From NCBI GenBank assembly GCA_029975055.1, contig JARKPU010000058.1, positions 62,001 to 126,000 on the forward strand: a stretch of 64,000 nt of DNA, read 5' to 3'. The notes beneath the pieces were generated by a model. It made no database searches, was not told the DNA's origin, and saw only the letters and a program-made list of their open reading frames with translations. Source of the stretch: Anaerolinea sp. GTDB taxonomy: Bacteria; Chloroflexota; Anaerolineae; Anaerolineales; Anaerolineaceae. The position numbers were made by a program, and so were the translations under genes. This document shows positions 33,320-43,726 of the stretch, piece by piece; position 1 is the first letter of the stretch, and every line of letters starts with the position of its first letter.

Positions 33320-34238
33320 GCCGCTGGTGGTGATCCTCGGCCCGACGGCGGTGGGGAAAACCGAAATTGCGCTGCAGGTGGCCGAACGCTTGAACGGTGA
33401 GATCGTCTCGGCCGATTCGCGCCTGTTCTACCGCGGCATGGATATCGGCACCGCCAAGCCCGGCCTGGAAGAGCGGGCGCGCGTGCCGCACCACCTGATC
33501 GACGTCTCCGACCCCGACTGCCCGTGGAGTTTAACGGTCTTTCAACAGCGCGCCCACGAAGCGATCGCCGACATCCACGCGCGCGGGCATCTGCCCTTCC
33601 TGGTGGGCGGCACAGGCCAGTACGTCCGCGCGGTGATCGAAGGCTGGCGGCCGCCCGAAACCCAGCCGGATGCTCGCTTGCGGACAGCCCTCGAGAAGTG
33701 GGCCGCCGAGATCGGCGGTGCAGAGCTGCACCGCAAGCTGGCCCTGCTCGACCCCGCCGCGGCGGCGGTGATCGACCTGCGCAACGTGCGCCGGACGGTG
33801 CGCGCGCTGGAGGTGATCCTCAGCTCGGGCAGGCGCTTTTCGGAGCAACGGCAGAAAGAGCCCAGCCCGTATGACGTGCTGCTCATCGGGTTGACTCGCC
33901 CGCGCGCCGAGCTTTATGCGAGGGTAGATGCGCGCATCCAGGCCATGCTCGACGCCGGTTTCGAGGCCGAAGTGCGCGGGCTGCTGGCAAAAGGTTATTC
34001 ACCCGCGCTGCCGACCCTGTCTGCCATCGGCTACCGCGAGATGACGGCCTACCTGCGCGGCGAAATGAGCCTGGCAGAAGCCGTGGCCCAGATGAAGCGC
34101 CTGACGCGCCGCTACGTGCGCCAGCAGGGGGCCTGGTTCCGCGAGGAAGATGAGAGCATTCACTGGTTCCAGGTGAACGAGGCAACCGCCGGGCAGGTGA
34201 CTGCGCTGGTGAAGGAATGGCTTGGGCAGCCGGCCTGA
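33288..34238 (+). CDS. miaA: tRNA dimethylallyltransferase
   Basis: MiaA transfers a dimethylallyl group to adenosine 37 of tRNAs that read codons starting with U. The 316-aa protein has the P-loop VVILGPTAVGKTEIALQVAE, the DSR motif NGEIVSADSRLFYRGMDIGT, HHLIDVSDPD, PFLVGGTGQYVRAVIEGW and the zinc-finger-like C-terminal part with RRYVRQQGAWFREEDE. I place the start at TTG 33288 because AGAAGGA ends 8 bases upstream. ATG 33279 also is in frame but sits directly on that site. The gene overlaps yraN by 32 bp. Confidence 0.95.
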   Translation: MSISKTPSPRKPLVVILGPTAVGKTEIALQVAERLNGEIVSADSRLFYRGMDIGTAKPGLEERARVPHHLIDVSDPDCPWSLTVFQQRAHEAIADIHARGHLPFLVGGTGQYVRAVIEGWRPPETQPDARLRTALEKWAAEIGGAELHRKLALLDPAAAAVIDLRNVRRTVRALEVILSSGRRFSEQRQKEPSPYDVLLIGLTRPRAELYARVDARIQAMLDAGFEAEVRGLLAKGYSPALPTLSAIGYREMTAYLRGEMSLAEAVAQMKRLTRRYVRQQGAWFREEDESIHWFQVNEATAGQVTALVKEWLGQPA

Positions 34239-34283
34239 CGCCGGAGCGATAACCCCCATGAAGTTGCGCGGGCGTGGAAACAA

Positions 34284-34318
34284 GAAATGGCCCGGTGGTC
34301 GATCCACCGGCCCATTTC
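34284..34318. terminator. Bidirectional intrinsic terminator
   Basis: GAAATGGCCCGGTGG pairs with CCACCGGCCCATTTC around a 5-nt loop, with one mismatch or bulge, between the converging miaA and ftsH genes. Confidence 0.85.
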
Positions 34319-34345
34319 TATTGGCTATGTTTCGGGCGCGCCCGG

Positions 34346-36211
<1,866 letters not shown>

Positions 36212-36255
36212 AGATAACCTCCAATGCTCGCAGCCACGAACTGACTGCTGAGCAG

Positions 36256-36284
36256 ATTATACCAATGGAAACAGGGGGATTCAA
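36256..36284 (-). promoter_or_regulatory. Promoter of ftsH
   Basis: Minus-strand -35 TTGAAT (36279-36284), 17-bp spacer and -10 TATAAT (36256-36261) give a leader of about 38 nt with an AGGAGG-like site. Confidence 0.7.
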
Positions 36285-36322
36285 ATTATTGAGATAAAAA
36301 GGTAATGAATCTTATCAAACTC

Positions 36323-37540
36323 TTATACATTCCGGCCGGCTTGGGCCGCCAGGGTCTGGATGGCCTGCTGGATGTGGGTACGGTCGTGCGAAGCGATGAA
36401 ACCCACCAGCTCGATCAACTCGGTGGGGCCGAAGATGGCATGCCGCGCCGAACGCTGCCAGGCTTCGGGGCGCAGCGCTGCCAGGCGGAGGACCAGCTCG
36501 CGGCGGGTTTCGCTGAAGCCCGCCAGGGCGGCTTGAGGGTCTTCCGAGCAATAACTGCGCGTATCAGACCAGGCATCGGCGTTCACCGCCGCAAAAAAGG
36601 CGTTCTCTTCAGCCAGGATGCGTTCCAGGCGCTGCAGGTTCACCTCGCGGTCGGAATCGCGCAGGTGGCAGATGATCTCGGTGAAGCACCACTCGCCGGG
36701 CTGCGGGTTGGTGTTGAGGATTTCCGGCGGAGAGGCGCGCATGAGGCTGTCGAGCACCGCCGGGGTGGAAACCAACACGCTGAGCAGCGCTTCCGGCGAT
36801 TGAAATGTGGGTTGAGCGCCTGTGGCGGCGACTTCATCGGCCCAGGCGAGCGCATCCTCAAGCCCGCCTTTGCGGCTGGGCTCGGGCAGGCCCTCGGGCA
36901 AGGGGTCGGGGTCGCTGCTCAACCAAAAGACCGGGATCCCGAGGGTCGCAGCGGGGAGCAGGTCGTCGGCCAGGCTGTTGCCCAGCATTGCCACCGGTTG
37001 AGCAGGCCAGCCGAGGCGCGCCAGCACTTCAGCGAAGTAGGCCGGTGAGGGCTTGGCAAAGTGCATATCTTCATACGAGGTCACCAGCCTGTACGGGTAA
37101 CCGGAGACCGGCAGGCCGGCCCAACTCAGGCGGTGTTCGATGGCGCGGCGCGGGAAGAGCGGGTTGGTGGCGATCACCACATCCCAGCCGCGCTGGAAGG
37201 CCTGCTGCACCAGCCGGACGGCGGCCGGGCGGGGGTGGGTGAGGTTTGCCAGGCCGGGGAAGACGCGCTCGTAAAAATCGGCCAGGGTGGGGGCGAGGCC
37301 TGCTTTGGTCAACCCAAGCGCGGGGTAAAAATCGGCGTCGAAGGTTTCTTCGAGCGTCCGCGAGGGGTCATTGTTTTCGACCATCCGCTGGGTGGCGGCC
37401 AACAGGCGCGGGACCATCTTCTCAGGCGGAACCAGCGCTGCCAGGTGGCCCGCCAGCGCTTTCAGGTAACCGGGGAGGAAGGTCTCCAGCTTGTTGTCAA
37501 GGAGGGTGTCGTCCAGGTCTAGCAGCAGGGTAAGAGTCAT
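36323..37540 (-). CDS. HAD-family hydrolase fused to a DinB-like domain
   Basis: This 405-aa protein joins two folds. The N-terminal part (about residues 1-225) is a haloacid dehalogenase-type phosphatase: nucleophile and acid in LLLDLDDTLLDNK, VVIATNPLFPRRAIEHRL, then AKPSPAYFAEVL and MLGNSLADDLLPA. The C-terminal part (about 245-405) is a DinB/YfiT-like four-helix bundle with the metal-binding pattern GEWCFTEIICHLRDSDRE and GFIASHDRTHIQQAIQTL. DinB-like proteins are often metal-dependent thiol transferases. The combined role is unknown. ATG 37540 overlaps the stop codon of the upstream Cys-rich gene. Confidence 0.85.
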   Translation of the reverse strand: MTLTLLLDLDDTLLDNKLETFLPGYLKALAGHLAALVPPEKMVPRLLAATQRMVENNDPSRTLEETFDADFYPALGLTKAGLAPTLADFYERVFPGLANLTHPRPAAVRLVQQAFQRGWDVVIATNPLFPRRAIEHRLSWAGLPVSGYPYRLVTSYEDMHFAKPSPAYFAEVLARLGWPAQPVAMLGNSLADDLLPAATLGIPVFWLSSDPDPLPEGLPEPSRKGGLEDALAWADEVAATGAQPTFQSPEALLSVLVSTPAVLDSLMRASPPEILNTNPQPGEWCFTEIICHLRDSDREVNLQRLERILAEENAFFAAVNADAWSDTRSYCSEDPQAALAGFSETRRELVLRLAALRPEAWQRSARHAIFGPTELIELVGFIASHDRTHIQQAIQTLAAQAGRNV

Positions 37541-37872
37541 GGTCGTTTCAGGTCGAATTCCGGGGGCAAGGGGTGGCACATCCCGCAGCCGACATGCGGT
37601 TCATTCACAACCGATTGGCTCAAAGAGCAGTAGGCGCTCACTTTGACGCGCCGCACCAGGCCTAAAAAGGATGACTCGACGCGGGCTTGCAGGGTCATAT
37701 GCGGGCAGGCGTTGGCGCGCAGAATGCCAGGAACAGGGCAGCTCTTGCACAGGTTCGGCTTCCACTGGTTAGGCGGCGGCTGGTTGCCGATGAGCCGGCA
37801 TTCCTCGCGCGAGCGCCCACGGTAGTAATCCCCGTAAAAGAAAGCACACTCAAATCCCGCGGGGGTGCGCAT
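37537..37872 (-). CDS. Small cysteine-rich protein, unknown function
   Basis: I do not recognise this 111-aa protein. It has eight cysteines (residues 9, 25, 42, 45, 56, 82, 96 and 99), including two CxxC pairs (LCKSCP and GCGMCHP), so it probably binds zinc or an iron-sulfur cluster. There is no signal peptide or membrane segment. A short conserved-looking stretch YYRGRSREECRLIG precedes the first CxxC. It ends inside the start codon of the HAD-DinB gene (ATGA), so the two are translationally coupled and may act together. Confidence 0.7.
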   Translation of the reverse strand: MRTPAGFECAFFYGDYYRGRSREECRLIGNQPPPNQWKPNLCKSCPVPGILRANACPHMTLQARVESSFLGLVRRVKVSAYCSLSQSVVNEPHVGCGMCHPLPPEFDLKRP

Positions 37873-37950
37873 AAGGTTCGCTTTCTTTAGCTAAAACCCT
37901 GCCTCCGCTTGAAGGCAGGGTGGAAAGGCCTGGTCTGCGAAAGTGTTTCT

Positions 37951-37994
37951 TTTTTCTGTGAATTGTGGGGCTTGCCCCACAATTTACAGAAAAT
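37951..37994. repeat. Palindromic intergenic repeat, copy A
   Basis: Imperfect inverted repeat with 21-bp arms (core ATTGTGGGGC, 2-nt loop, GCCCCACAAT). The right arm and its flank are identical over about 29 bp to copy B near 47243. It lies between efp and the Cys-rich gene. Confidence 0.75.
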
Positions 37995-38051
37995 GATACA
38001 CATGATCTGATCTGCGAGTTATCCGGCAGGCGGATCGTTTGCTTGGGTGCC

Positions 38052-38609
38052 TCAGGCGCGGGTGACGTAGCTGCCCGTGCGCGTATCGACACGGATCGTG
38101 TCGCCTTCATTGACGAACAAGGGCGTTTCCACTTCGGCGCCGGTTTCCACTTTGACTTTCTTGGTCACGCCGGTGGCGGTATCGCCGCGCACGGCCGCTT
38201 CGGCGTAGACTACCTTCAGGTCAACCGTGGTCGGAAGCTCGATGTCCATCGGCTCGTTTTGATATTGGGTGAGCTTCACTTCCATGTTTTCTTTCAAGAA
38301 GCCTGCCGACTCGCCCAAGACTTCCTTCTTGACCGGCACCTGATCGAAGGTTTCGGTATCCATGAAGTAGAAGTAATCGTCGTCCCGGTAAAGGTATTGG
38401 ACGTTGGAGTGATCCAGGCGGACGTCTTGAACGCGGTCGCCGGATTGGAATGTCTTTTCCAGGGTTGTTCCCGTGCGCATGTTGCGCGCTTTGATGCGGA
38501 TGCTGGCGTTGCCGCGGCCCGCCTTGTTGTGACTGTATTCGAGGACGCGGAAGAGCTGGCCGTCCAGCTCGAAGATGACGCCTTTTCGTAAATCATTGAC
38601 ATCGATCAT
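38052..38609 (-). CDS. efp: Elongation factor P
   Basis: EF-P helps ribosomes through consecutive prolines. The 185-aa protein shows all three beta-barrel domains: MIDVNDLRKGVIFELDGQLF at the start, TLEKTFQSGDRVQDVRL and YFMDTETFDQVPV in the middle, and ATGVTKKVKVETGAEVETPL with TIRVDTRTGSYVTRA at the end. The tip of the domain I loop, which other bacteria modify, reads HNKAGRGNA with Arg32 at the tip rather than Lys. Start ATG 38609 follows GAGGTAAG; upstream in-frame codons lie within the leader. The leader has a long stem-loop. Confidence 0.96.
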   Translation of the reverse strand: MIDVNDLRKGVIFELDGQLFRVLEYSHNKAGRGNASIRIKARNMRTGTTLEKTFQSGDRVQDVRLDHSNVQYLYRDDDYFYFMDTETFDQVPVKKEVLGESAGFLKENMEVKLTQYQNEPMDIELPTTVDLKVVYAEAAVRGDTATGVTKKVKVETGAEVETPLFVNEGDTIRVDTRTGSYVTRA

Positions 38610-38652
38610 ACGTAAACTTACCTCTTCATTTCCAGGTTGGTCGCTCCGATTC

Positions 38653-38698
38653 AGCTTTGTGGTGTAAGGACGTGCGCACATCCTTACACCACAAAGCT
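38653..38698 (-). promoter_or_regulatory. 18-bp perfect stem-loop in the efp leader
   Basis: AGCTTTGTGGTGTAAGGA (38653-38670) and its exact complement (38681-38698) flank a 10-nt loop containing the palindrome TGCGCA. It lies in the transcribed leader of efp, 44 bp before the start codon and just after the promoter. No T-run follows, so it is not a plain terminator. Confidence 0.7.
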
Positions 38699-38720
38699 TT
38701 CGGGCTTGTAGAATGGCTGA

Positions 38721-38749
38721 ATTATAGCCCACGCTTGGGCGCTCGACAA
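38721..38749 (-). promoter_or_regulatory. Promoter of efp
   Basis: Minus-strand -35 TTGTCG (38744-38749), 17-bp spacer and -10 TATAAT (38721-38726). The predicted leader is about 105 nt and includes the stem-loop at 38653-38698. The rest of the 38610-38923 gap holds this leader and the hpf terminator. Confidence 0.7.
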
Positions 38750-38861
38750 GGGGAGAGCCTGCAATTCTCACAGCTTTCACAAAGCCGGCAAAGAGTTCTC
38801 ACCGGGAACGATCAACTCCCTTGTGCTGGGTGCTTCGCGCGCGACGGCAATGCCAAGCAAA

Positions 38862-38896
38862 ACCTCCCCCTTTCCGGCTGCCCGAAAAGGGGGAGG
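38862..38896 (-). terminator. Terminator after hpf
   Basis: On the minus strand CCTCCCCCTTT pairs with AAAGGGGGAGG, followed by TTTTGCTT. It closes the Tad pilus-comF-hpf operon. Confidence 0.7.
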
Positions 38897-38923
38897 ACAG
38901 GCGCTTATGCGCGGTGAGAATGC

Positions 38924-39490
38924 TCAGCCGATGATCGGTTCGATCAACCCATACGTGCCGTCGCGGCGCTGGTAGAGCACATTGAGCGCGTTGGTGTTGG
39001 CGTTGTAGAAAATGAAGAAGTTTTCGTGCCCGAGGGCTTTCATCTGTTCGAGAGCTTCCATCTCGTCCATGGGCACCACGGTGAAGCGCTTGCGGCGTGA
39101 AATGACCGGGGTTTCGGAAGGTTCTTCAACCGGGGCGGCCTCGGCAGGGGCAACCTCGCTGGCGGGGGTGCCGTCTCCGCGCCCGCGGGCACGCTTGCCC
39201 TTGTGGCGCTCGATCTTGCGCTGGATGCGGTCAATGGCCGTGTCGATTGCGGTCAGCAAGTCATCCGAGCGCTCCTCGCTGCGCAAGATATAGCCGCGCC
39301 CGCGCAAGGTGATCTGCGCCACCTGGCGGTCGGCAGGGTTGCGCATTGATTTCTGGAATTCCAGGTCAACACGCGCTTCGTCGATATCGCCCAAAAAGCG
39401 GTCCAGCTTGGATACTTTCTTGTTGACATATTGGCTGATGCGGTCGGTGAGTTCCAGATTCTTCGGGTAAATGTCAACTTTGAGTGGCAT
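38924..39490 (-). CDS. hpf: Ribosome hibernation promoting factor, long form
   Basis: Long HPF dimerises idle ribosomes into 100S particles in stationary phase. The 188-aa protein has the N-terminal ribosome-binding domain (LKVDIYPKNLELTDRISQYV, VDLEFQKSMRNPADRQVAQI, DLLTAIDTAIDRIQRKIERH), a linker of about 35 residues, and the C-terminal dimerisation domain (KRFTVVPMDEMEALEQM, HENFFIFYNANTNALNVLYQ, DGTYGLIEPI). Start ATG 39490 has AGGAGGAAACG upstream. It follows comF by 14 bp at the end of the Tad cluster. Confidence 0.95.
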   Translation of the reverse strand: MPLKVDIYPKNLELTDRISQYVNKKVSKLDRFLGDIDEARVDLEFQKSMRNPADRQVAQITLRGRGYILRSEERSDDLLTAIDTAIDRIQRKIERHKGKRARGRGDGTPASEVAPAEAAPVEEPSETPVISRRKRFTVVPMDEMEALEQMKALGHENFFIFYNANTNALNVLYQRRDGTYGLIEPIIG

Positions 39491-39504
39491 CGTTTCCTCC
39501 TGGA

Positions 39505-40260
39505 TCAAGAAAATGGGTGGATAGGGACCGAATGGTCCGCGATAATTGCCCGGGCATACGAGAGGCCGTAAACGGCGGTTGCGCCGGCGGCCTGAAGGGC
39601 CTGGGCACACGCGTTCATGGTGGAACCGGTGGTGATGACGTCGTCGATCACCAATATGGATTGCCCCGGCACCGGCCGGGCGCTGAAGGCTCCCTGGACA
39701 TTTCGTTCTCGTTCGGCGGCAGACAGGCCGACCTGCGAAGCCGTGTCGCGGTTGCGCACGAGCAGACCGGCGCGGAAGGGTTTCCCAAGCGATAGGGCGA
39801 CTGGATAGGCCAGCATGGATGCCTGATTATACCCTCTTTGCCTCAGGCGGGCAGGGCTGAGCGGGACGCTGGTTACCACGTCAATTTTCCAGCCAAGCGC
39901 ATGTACCTGGCCGAGCAGAGGGGCCGCCAGCGCTTCGGCCAGGCCGATGTCTCTCCGGTATTTGAGCCGGTGAATGGCCTGGCGGGCGGGGTCGCGGTAA
40001 GCGCACCACGAGCGCAGGGCTTTAAAAGCAGGAGGCCGGCGCCGGCACTGCTCGCAGAGGCCGGGCTGTTCGAGCGGCTCCCCGCAGCATTCGCAGCAGG
40101 TTTCTCCCAGCCGGGTGACCTTCTGCTGGCAGTCCTCGCACCAGCGCTCCCCTGATTGGTCGCATCCGCCGCAGCGGGGCGGAAACACCCAATCGACGGC
40201 ATTCCAGAACAAGTGATAGGCGATCAGCGCCGGGCGCGTATTTGGGCCCGACTGCGTCAT
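39505..40260 (-). CDS. comF: ComF family protein (competence/phosphoribosyltransferase)
   Basis: ComF proteins are needed for natural transformation in several bacteria, acting on incoming single-stranded DNA in the cytoplasm. The 251-aa protein has two cysteine clusters for zinc at the N-terminus (RCGGCDQSGERWCEDCQQ, and ETCCECCGEPLEQPGLCEQC). The phosphoribosyltransferase-like domain follows, with DVVTSVPLSPARLRQRGYNQ and the PRPP loop ILVIDDVITTGSTMNACAQ. RBS GGAGAACACG lies before ATG 40260. It follows tadC by 22 bp and precedes hpf by 14 bp, so it appears to be part of the Tad pilus operon. Confidence 0.93.
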   Translation of the reverse strand: MTQSGPNTRPALIAYHLFWNAVDWVFPPRCGGCDQSGERWCEDCQQKVTRLGETCCECCGEPLEQPGLCEQCRRRPPAFKALRSWCAYRDPARQAIHRLKYRRDIGLAEALAAPLLGQVHALGWKIDVVTSVPLSPARLRQRGYNQASMLAYPVALSLGKPFRAGLLVRNRDTASQVGLSAAERERNVQGAFSARPVPGQSILVIDDVITTGSTMNACAQALQAAGATAVYGLSYARAIIADHSVPIHPFS

Positions 40261-40282
40261 CGTGTTCTCCTTTTCCTTACAC

Positions 40283-41242
40283 CTATCGGAACATGCTGGC
40301 CAGCGCCGAGTTCATCAACCGCAGCGCGGCGGGGGTCATGAGGGTGATCATTAACGAGGGGAAGATCAGCAGCGCCATCGGGATGAGCATCTTCACCGGG
40401 GCTTTATGGGCCTCTTCTTCGGCCAGCTGCCTGCGCCTGATGCGCATCTGGTCGGACTGAATGCGCAGCACCTTGGCCATCGAGACGCCCAGCTGCTCGC
40501 TCTGGATCACCGCGGCGACAAAGCTGGTCATTTCTGAGATGCCGATCCGGTCGGCCATATCGCGCAGTGCTTCGCGGCGAATTTTACCCAGTTGAATTTC
40601 CTGAATGACGCGCGCGAAGGCCAGCGAAAGCTCGGACTCCCACTTTTCAGCCACTTTGGCCATGGCGGCATCGAAGCCGAGCCCGGCTTCGACGCAGATG
40701 GTGAGCAGGTCGAGCGCATCGGGCAGCGCCTTGCGGATTTCCTTCTGCCGCCTGGAGATGCGGCTGGTGAGCCAGAGCTGCGGGAAGAAGAAGCCCAGCA
40801 GTGTGCCGCCGAGGATGATGAGGATCTTTTGCCCCAGCGGCCAGGTGCTTGTGCCCAGCGTGATGGCCAGGAAGAGAATGCCGCCGAATGTGGCCCCGGC
40901 AATGAACTGAAGCGCCAGGAAGACGGTCGGGTCCATGCGGCCCGGGCTGCCGGCCAGTTCCAGCTTGCGCGCGATGCTCTGCAGAGCATTTTGCGGGGTG
41001 AATTTGATCGCCAGCTCGCCGAGTTTGCGCGCCACGGGGTAGATGATGCGCTCCTGGAAGGGCAGCGACAGTTCGATCTTTTCGAGGTCCACCTTCTCGC
41101 CGCGCTGGTTGAATTCCTCCAGCCGGGCCTGAAGGATGCGGTCGTCGGAGGTTTGCGGGTTGCGCAAGCCGATATACACCAGCACCGCCGCGCCGATGAT
41201 AATGACGGCTGCCAGGATAATGATTAGAATAATCGGGTTCAT
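40283..41242 (-). CDS. tadC: Tad pilus platform protein TadC (type II secretion F domain)
   Basis: TadC is one of two inner-membrane platform proteins on which the Flp pilus is assembled. The 319-aa protein has an N-terminal membrane helix (PIILIIILAAVIIIGAAVLV), a central pair (FLALQFIAGATFGGILFLA, LGQKILIILGGTLLGFFFPQ), and a C-terminal helix (MLIPMALLIFPSLMITLMTP). The T2SF domain includes LPDALDLLTICVEAGLGFDA and SFVAAVIQSEQLGVSMAKVL. It lies 17 bp after tadB and before comF. Confidence 0.92.
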   Translation of the reverse strand: MNPIILIIILAAVIIIGAAVLVYIGLRNPQTSDDRILQARLEEFNQRGEKVDLEKIELSLPFQERIIYPVARKLGELAIKFTPQNALQSIARKLELAGSPGRMDPTVFLALQFIAGATFGGILFLAITLGTSTWPLGQKILIILGGTLLGFFFPQLWLTSRISRRQKEIRKALPDALDLLTICVEAGLGFDAAMAKVAEKWESELSLAFARVIQEIQLGKIRREALRDMADRIGISEMTSFVAAVIQSEQLGVSMAKVLRIQSDQMRIRRRQLAEEEAHKAPVKMLIPMALLIFPSLMITLMTPAALRLMNSALASMFR

Positions 41243-41259
41243 TCTGCGCTCCTGTTCCC

Positions 41260-42237
41260 TTATACCTCGATATCGCCAATCTTATTCATCACCACATAAC
41301 CGCTGATGATGAGGATGGCCGCACATACCAGGGCGATATACCCGCAAGGCAGGCGTGCATTGTTGACCGGATTGAAAAATTCCATCATGTAGTCGCGGTT
41401 GAGCACATACAGGATGGCCATCACGAAGAGGGGCATCATCGAGAGGAAGCGGCCGGAATACATCACCTGGGTGGTTAGCACGCGAATCTCACCTTTGATG
41501 CGCACGCGCTCGCGGATGGTGTAGGAGATGGTATCGAGAATTTCGGCCAGGTTACCGCCCACCTCGCGCTGGACGTTGATGGCGGTGACGACCAGGTCGA
41601 GGTCGTCTGAAGGAATGCGCCGGAGGAGGTTATCGAGGGCTTCCTGCATGGGGACGCCCAGCTGCATCTCCTGCACCACGCGGCGGAACTCATCGCAGAT
41701 GGGGGGCGGAAGCTCTTTGCTGACGGCTTCCATGGCCTGCATCGTCGAATAACCGGCGCGCAGGCCGTTGACGACCAGGTTGAGCATATCGGCGAGCTGC
41801 TCGTTGAACTTGACCAACCGGCGGGCCTGCTGGCTGCGGACATAAAAGCGCGGAAGGAACAGGCCAACCGCAAAGCCCGCCAGGCCGGCCAGGAATATCC
41901 TGGGGGTGATGAAATAAACGAGTACGCCGACCAGCACGCCCGAAATGAGCATCAGGGCGATGTATTCGCCGGCTTTCAACTTCAGGTCGGCGCGGGCCAG
42001 TTCGCGGCCGATGTTCTCGCCAAACGATGACCCCGCCACTTGCTTGTTCAACCATTCGGTCACCGGTGCCTGCACCTGGCGCTCCACCCGCGCCGCGCGC
42101 GGGCCTTCCACATAGCGGCCCAGGCGTTCCTCCACCAGCGAACGTTCGCTGGTCACTGAGACGACAATCCCGATGATGAGCATGAGGACGGCCAGCACAC
42201 CGCCAATGATTAAAACCAGAGTCATGTCAATGGCCAT
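41260..42237 (-). CDS. tadB: Tad pilus platform protein TadB (type II secretion F domain)
   Basis: TadB pairs with TadC as the membrane platform worked by the TadA motor. The 325-aa protein has membrane helices at the N-terminus (LVLIIGGVLAVLMLIIGIVV), middle (YIALMLISGVLVGVLVYFIT) and C-terminus (GYIALVCAAILIISGYVVMN). The T2SF core is LADMLNLVVNGLRAGYSTMQ with REVGGNLAEILDTISYTIRE. ATG 42237 has AGGAAGGG upstream. It lies 47 bp after tadA. Confidence 0.93.
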   Translation of the reverse strand: MAIDMTLVLIIGGVLAVLMLIIGIVVSVTSERSLVEERLGRYVEGPRAARVERQVQAPVTEWLNKQVAGSSFGENIGRELARADLKLKAGEYIALMLISGVLVGVLVYFITPRIFLAGLAGFAVGLFLPRFYVRSQQARRLVKFNEQLADMLNLVVNGLRAGYSTMQAMEAVSKELPPPICDEFRRVVQEMQLGVPMQEALDNLLRRIPSDDLDLVVTAINVQREVGGNLAEILDTISYTIRERVRIKGEIRVLTTQVMYSGRFLSMMPLFVMAILYVLNRDYMMEFFNPVNNARLPCGYIALVCAAILIISGYVVMNKIGDIEV

Positions 42238-42284
42238 TTTTCATCCCTTCCTGGCAGGTCACCCTGCGCGGGATCTGCCGCCAG

Positions 42285-43697
42285 TTAGAACCTGCGGCGC
42301 TCACCAATGCCGAAGATGCTCGGCGGCAGGTGGATGCCCGACGCTTCGATCTTCTCCATAAACTTCGGGCGCAGGCCGGTGGGGCGCAGCCGCCCGATGA
42401 TCTTATTATTCTCGTAGCCGACCTGTTCGAAGACGAACAGATCGGTGGTGGTGATGACATCCCCTTCCATCCCGGAGACTTCGGTGATGTTCACCACCTT
42501 GCGCGAGCCGTCGCGCATGCGCTCCTGGTGGATGATCAGGTCGATTGCCGAAGAGACCTGCTCGCGAATGGCGCGCACGGGCAGTTCCATGCCGGCCATC
42601 AGGGTCATCGTCTCGAGGCGCGAGAGGGTATCGCGCGGGCTGTTGGAGTGGGCGGTGGTCATCGAGCCGTCATGGCCGGTGTTCATCGCCTGGAGCATAT
42701 CCAGCGCTTCGTCGCCGCGGCATTCGCCGACGATGATGCGGTCGGGGCGCATGCGCAGGGCGTTGATGACGAGCTGGCGAATGGTGATCTCGCCTTTGTT
42801 CTCGATGTTGGCCGGGCGCGATTCCAGCGTGACGACGTGATCCTGGCGCAGTTGAAGCTCTGCCGCGTTCTCGATGGTGACAATGCGCTCATCGCCCGGG
42901 ATGAAGCCGGAAAGCACGTTGAGGAAGGTGGTCTTCCCCGAGCCGGTACCGCCGGAGACGACGATATTGATGCGGGCGACCACGCAGGCTTTGAGGAACT
43001 CGACCGCTTCAGGCGTGATCGAACCGAACTGAACCAACTGCTCCACAGTGATCGGTTTTCGCGCAAATTTGCGGATGGTCAGGATCGGCCCAGAGAGCGA
43101 GATGGGCGGGATGACGGCATTGACGCGCGAGCCGTCCATCAAGCGCGCATCCACATACGGGCTGGATTCATCGATGCGGCGGCCGAGCGGAGAGACGATG
43201 CGCTCGATGATGCGCATGACGTGCTCATTGCTTTCAAAGGTGATCGGCACGCGGTAGAGCCGCCCGCCGCGCTCCACGTAGACGTTCTTTGGCCCGTTGA
43301 CCATAATTTCTGTAATGGTGTCGTCTTCGAGGAGGGTCTGGAGCGGTCCCAGCCCGAGGATTTCGGCGGCGATCTGCTCGAACATGCGCGCGCGTTCGGG
43401 GCGCGAGAGGACGATGTTTTCTTCGGTGAGAATCTGCTCGAACAGCTCTTGAATCGTGCGACGCACCTCGGCTACTTTCGACGGATCAGACGTTGGGTCA
43501 AGCCCTGAGATCAATTTGCTCTGGACGCGCGACTTCAGATCCTGGTAGGTATCCTGGGCGGTCGGGATATTGGGAGCCGCCACACGCCTGGCCGGCTGCA
43601 GGGCCGGAGAGGTGGGCGGGTTGATCCCCGGCGTCAACGATGGGTTCGATGAGCCGTTCGAGTTGTTATTCCCCTGGATCCTCTTTAAGATGGACAT
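42285..43697 (-). CDS. tadA: Tad pilus assembly ATPase TadA/CpaF
   Basis: TadA is the hexameric ATPase that drives Flp pilus extension and perhaps retraction. The 470-aa protein has a Ser/Asn/Pro-rich start, an N-terminal domain ([20 protein letters not shown]), the Walker A loop [19 protein letters not shown], the Asp box [14 protein letters not shown] and Walker [21 protein letters not shown]. The conserved [19 protein letters not shown] is also present. Start ATG 43697 follows GGAGGCAGAC. It is third in cpaB-tadZ-tadA-tadB-tadC. Confidence 0.96.
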   Translation of the reverse strand: MSILKRIQGNNNSNGSSNPSLTPGINPPTSPALQPARRVAAPNIPTAQDTYQDLKSRVQSKLISGLDPTSDPSKVAEVRRTIQELFEQILTEENIVLSRPERARMFEQIAAEILGLGPLQTLLEDDTITEIMVNGPKNVYVERGGRLYRVPITFESNEHVMRIIERIVSPLGRRIDESSPYVDARLMDGSRVNAVIPPISLSGPILTIRKFARKPITVEQLVQFGSITPEAVEFLKACVVARINIVVSGGTGSGKTTFLNVLSGFIPGDERIVTIENAAELQLRQDHVVTLESRPANIENKGEITIRQLVINALRMRPDRIIVGECRGDEALDMLQAMNTGHDGSMTTAHSNSPRDTLSRLETMTLMAGMELPVRAIREQVSSAIDLIIHQERMRDGSRKVVNITEVSGMEGDVITTTDLFVFEQVGYENNKIIGRLRPTGLRPKFMEKIEASGIHLPPSIFGIGERRRF

Positions 43698-43726
43698 GTC
43701 TGCCTCCGTTGTGGCGCCGGTTACCT

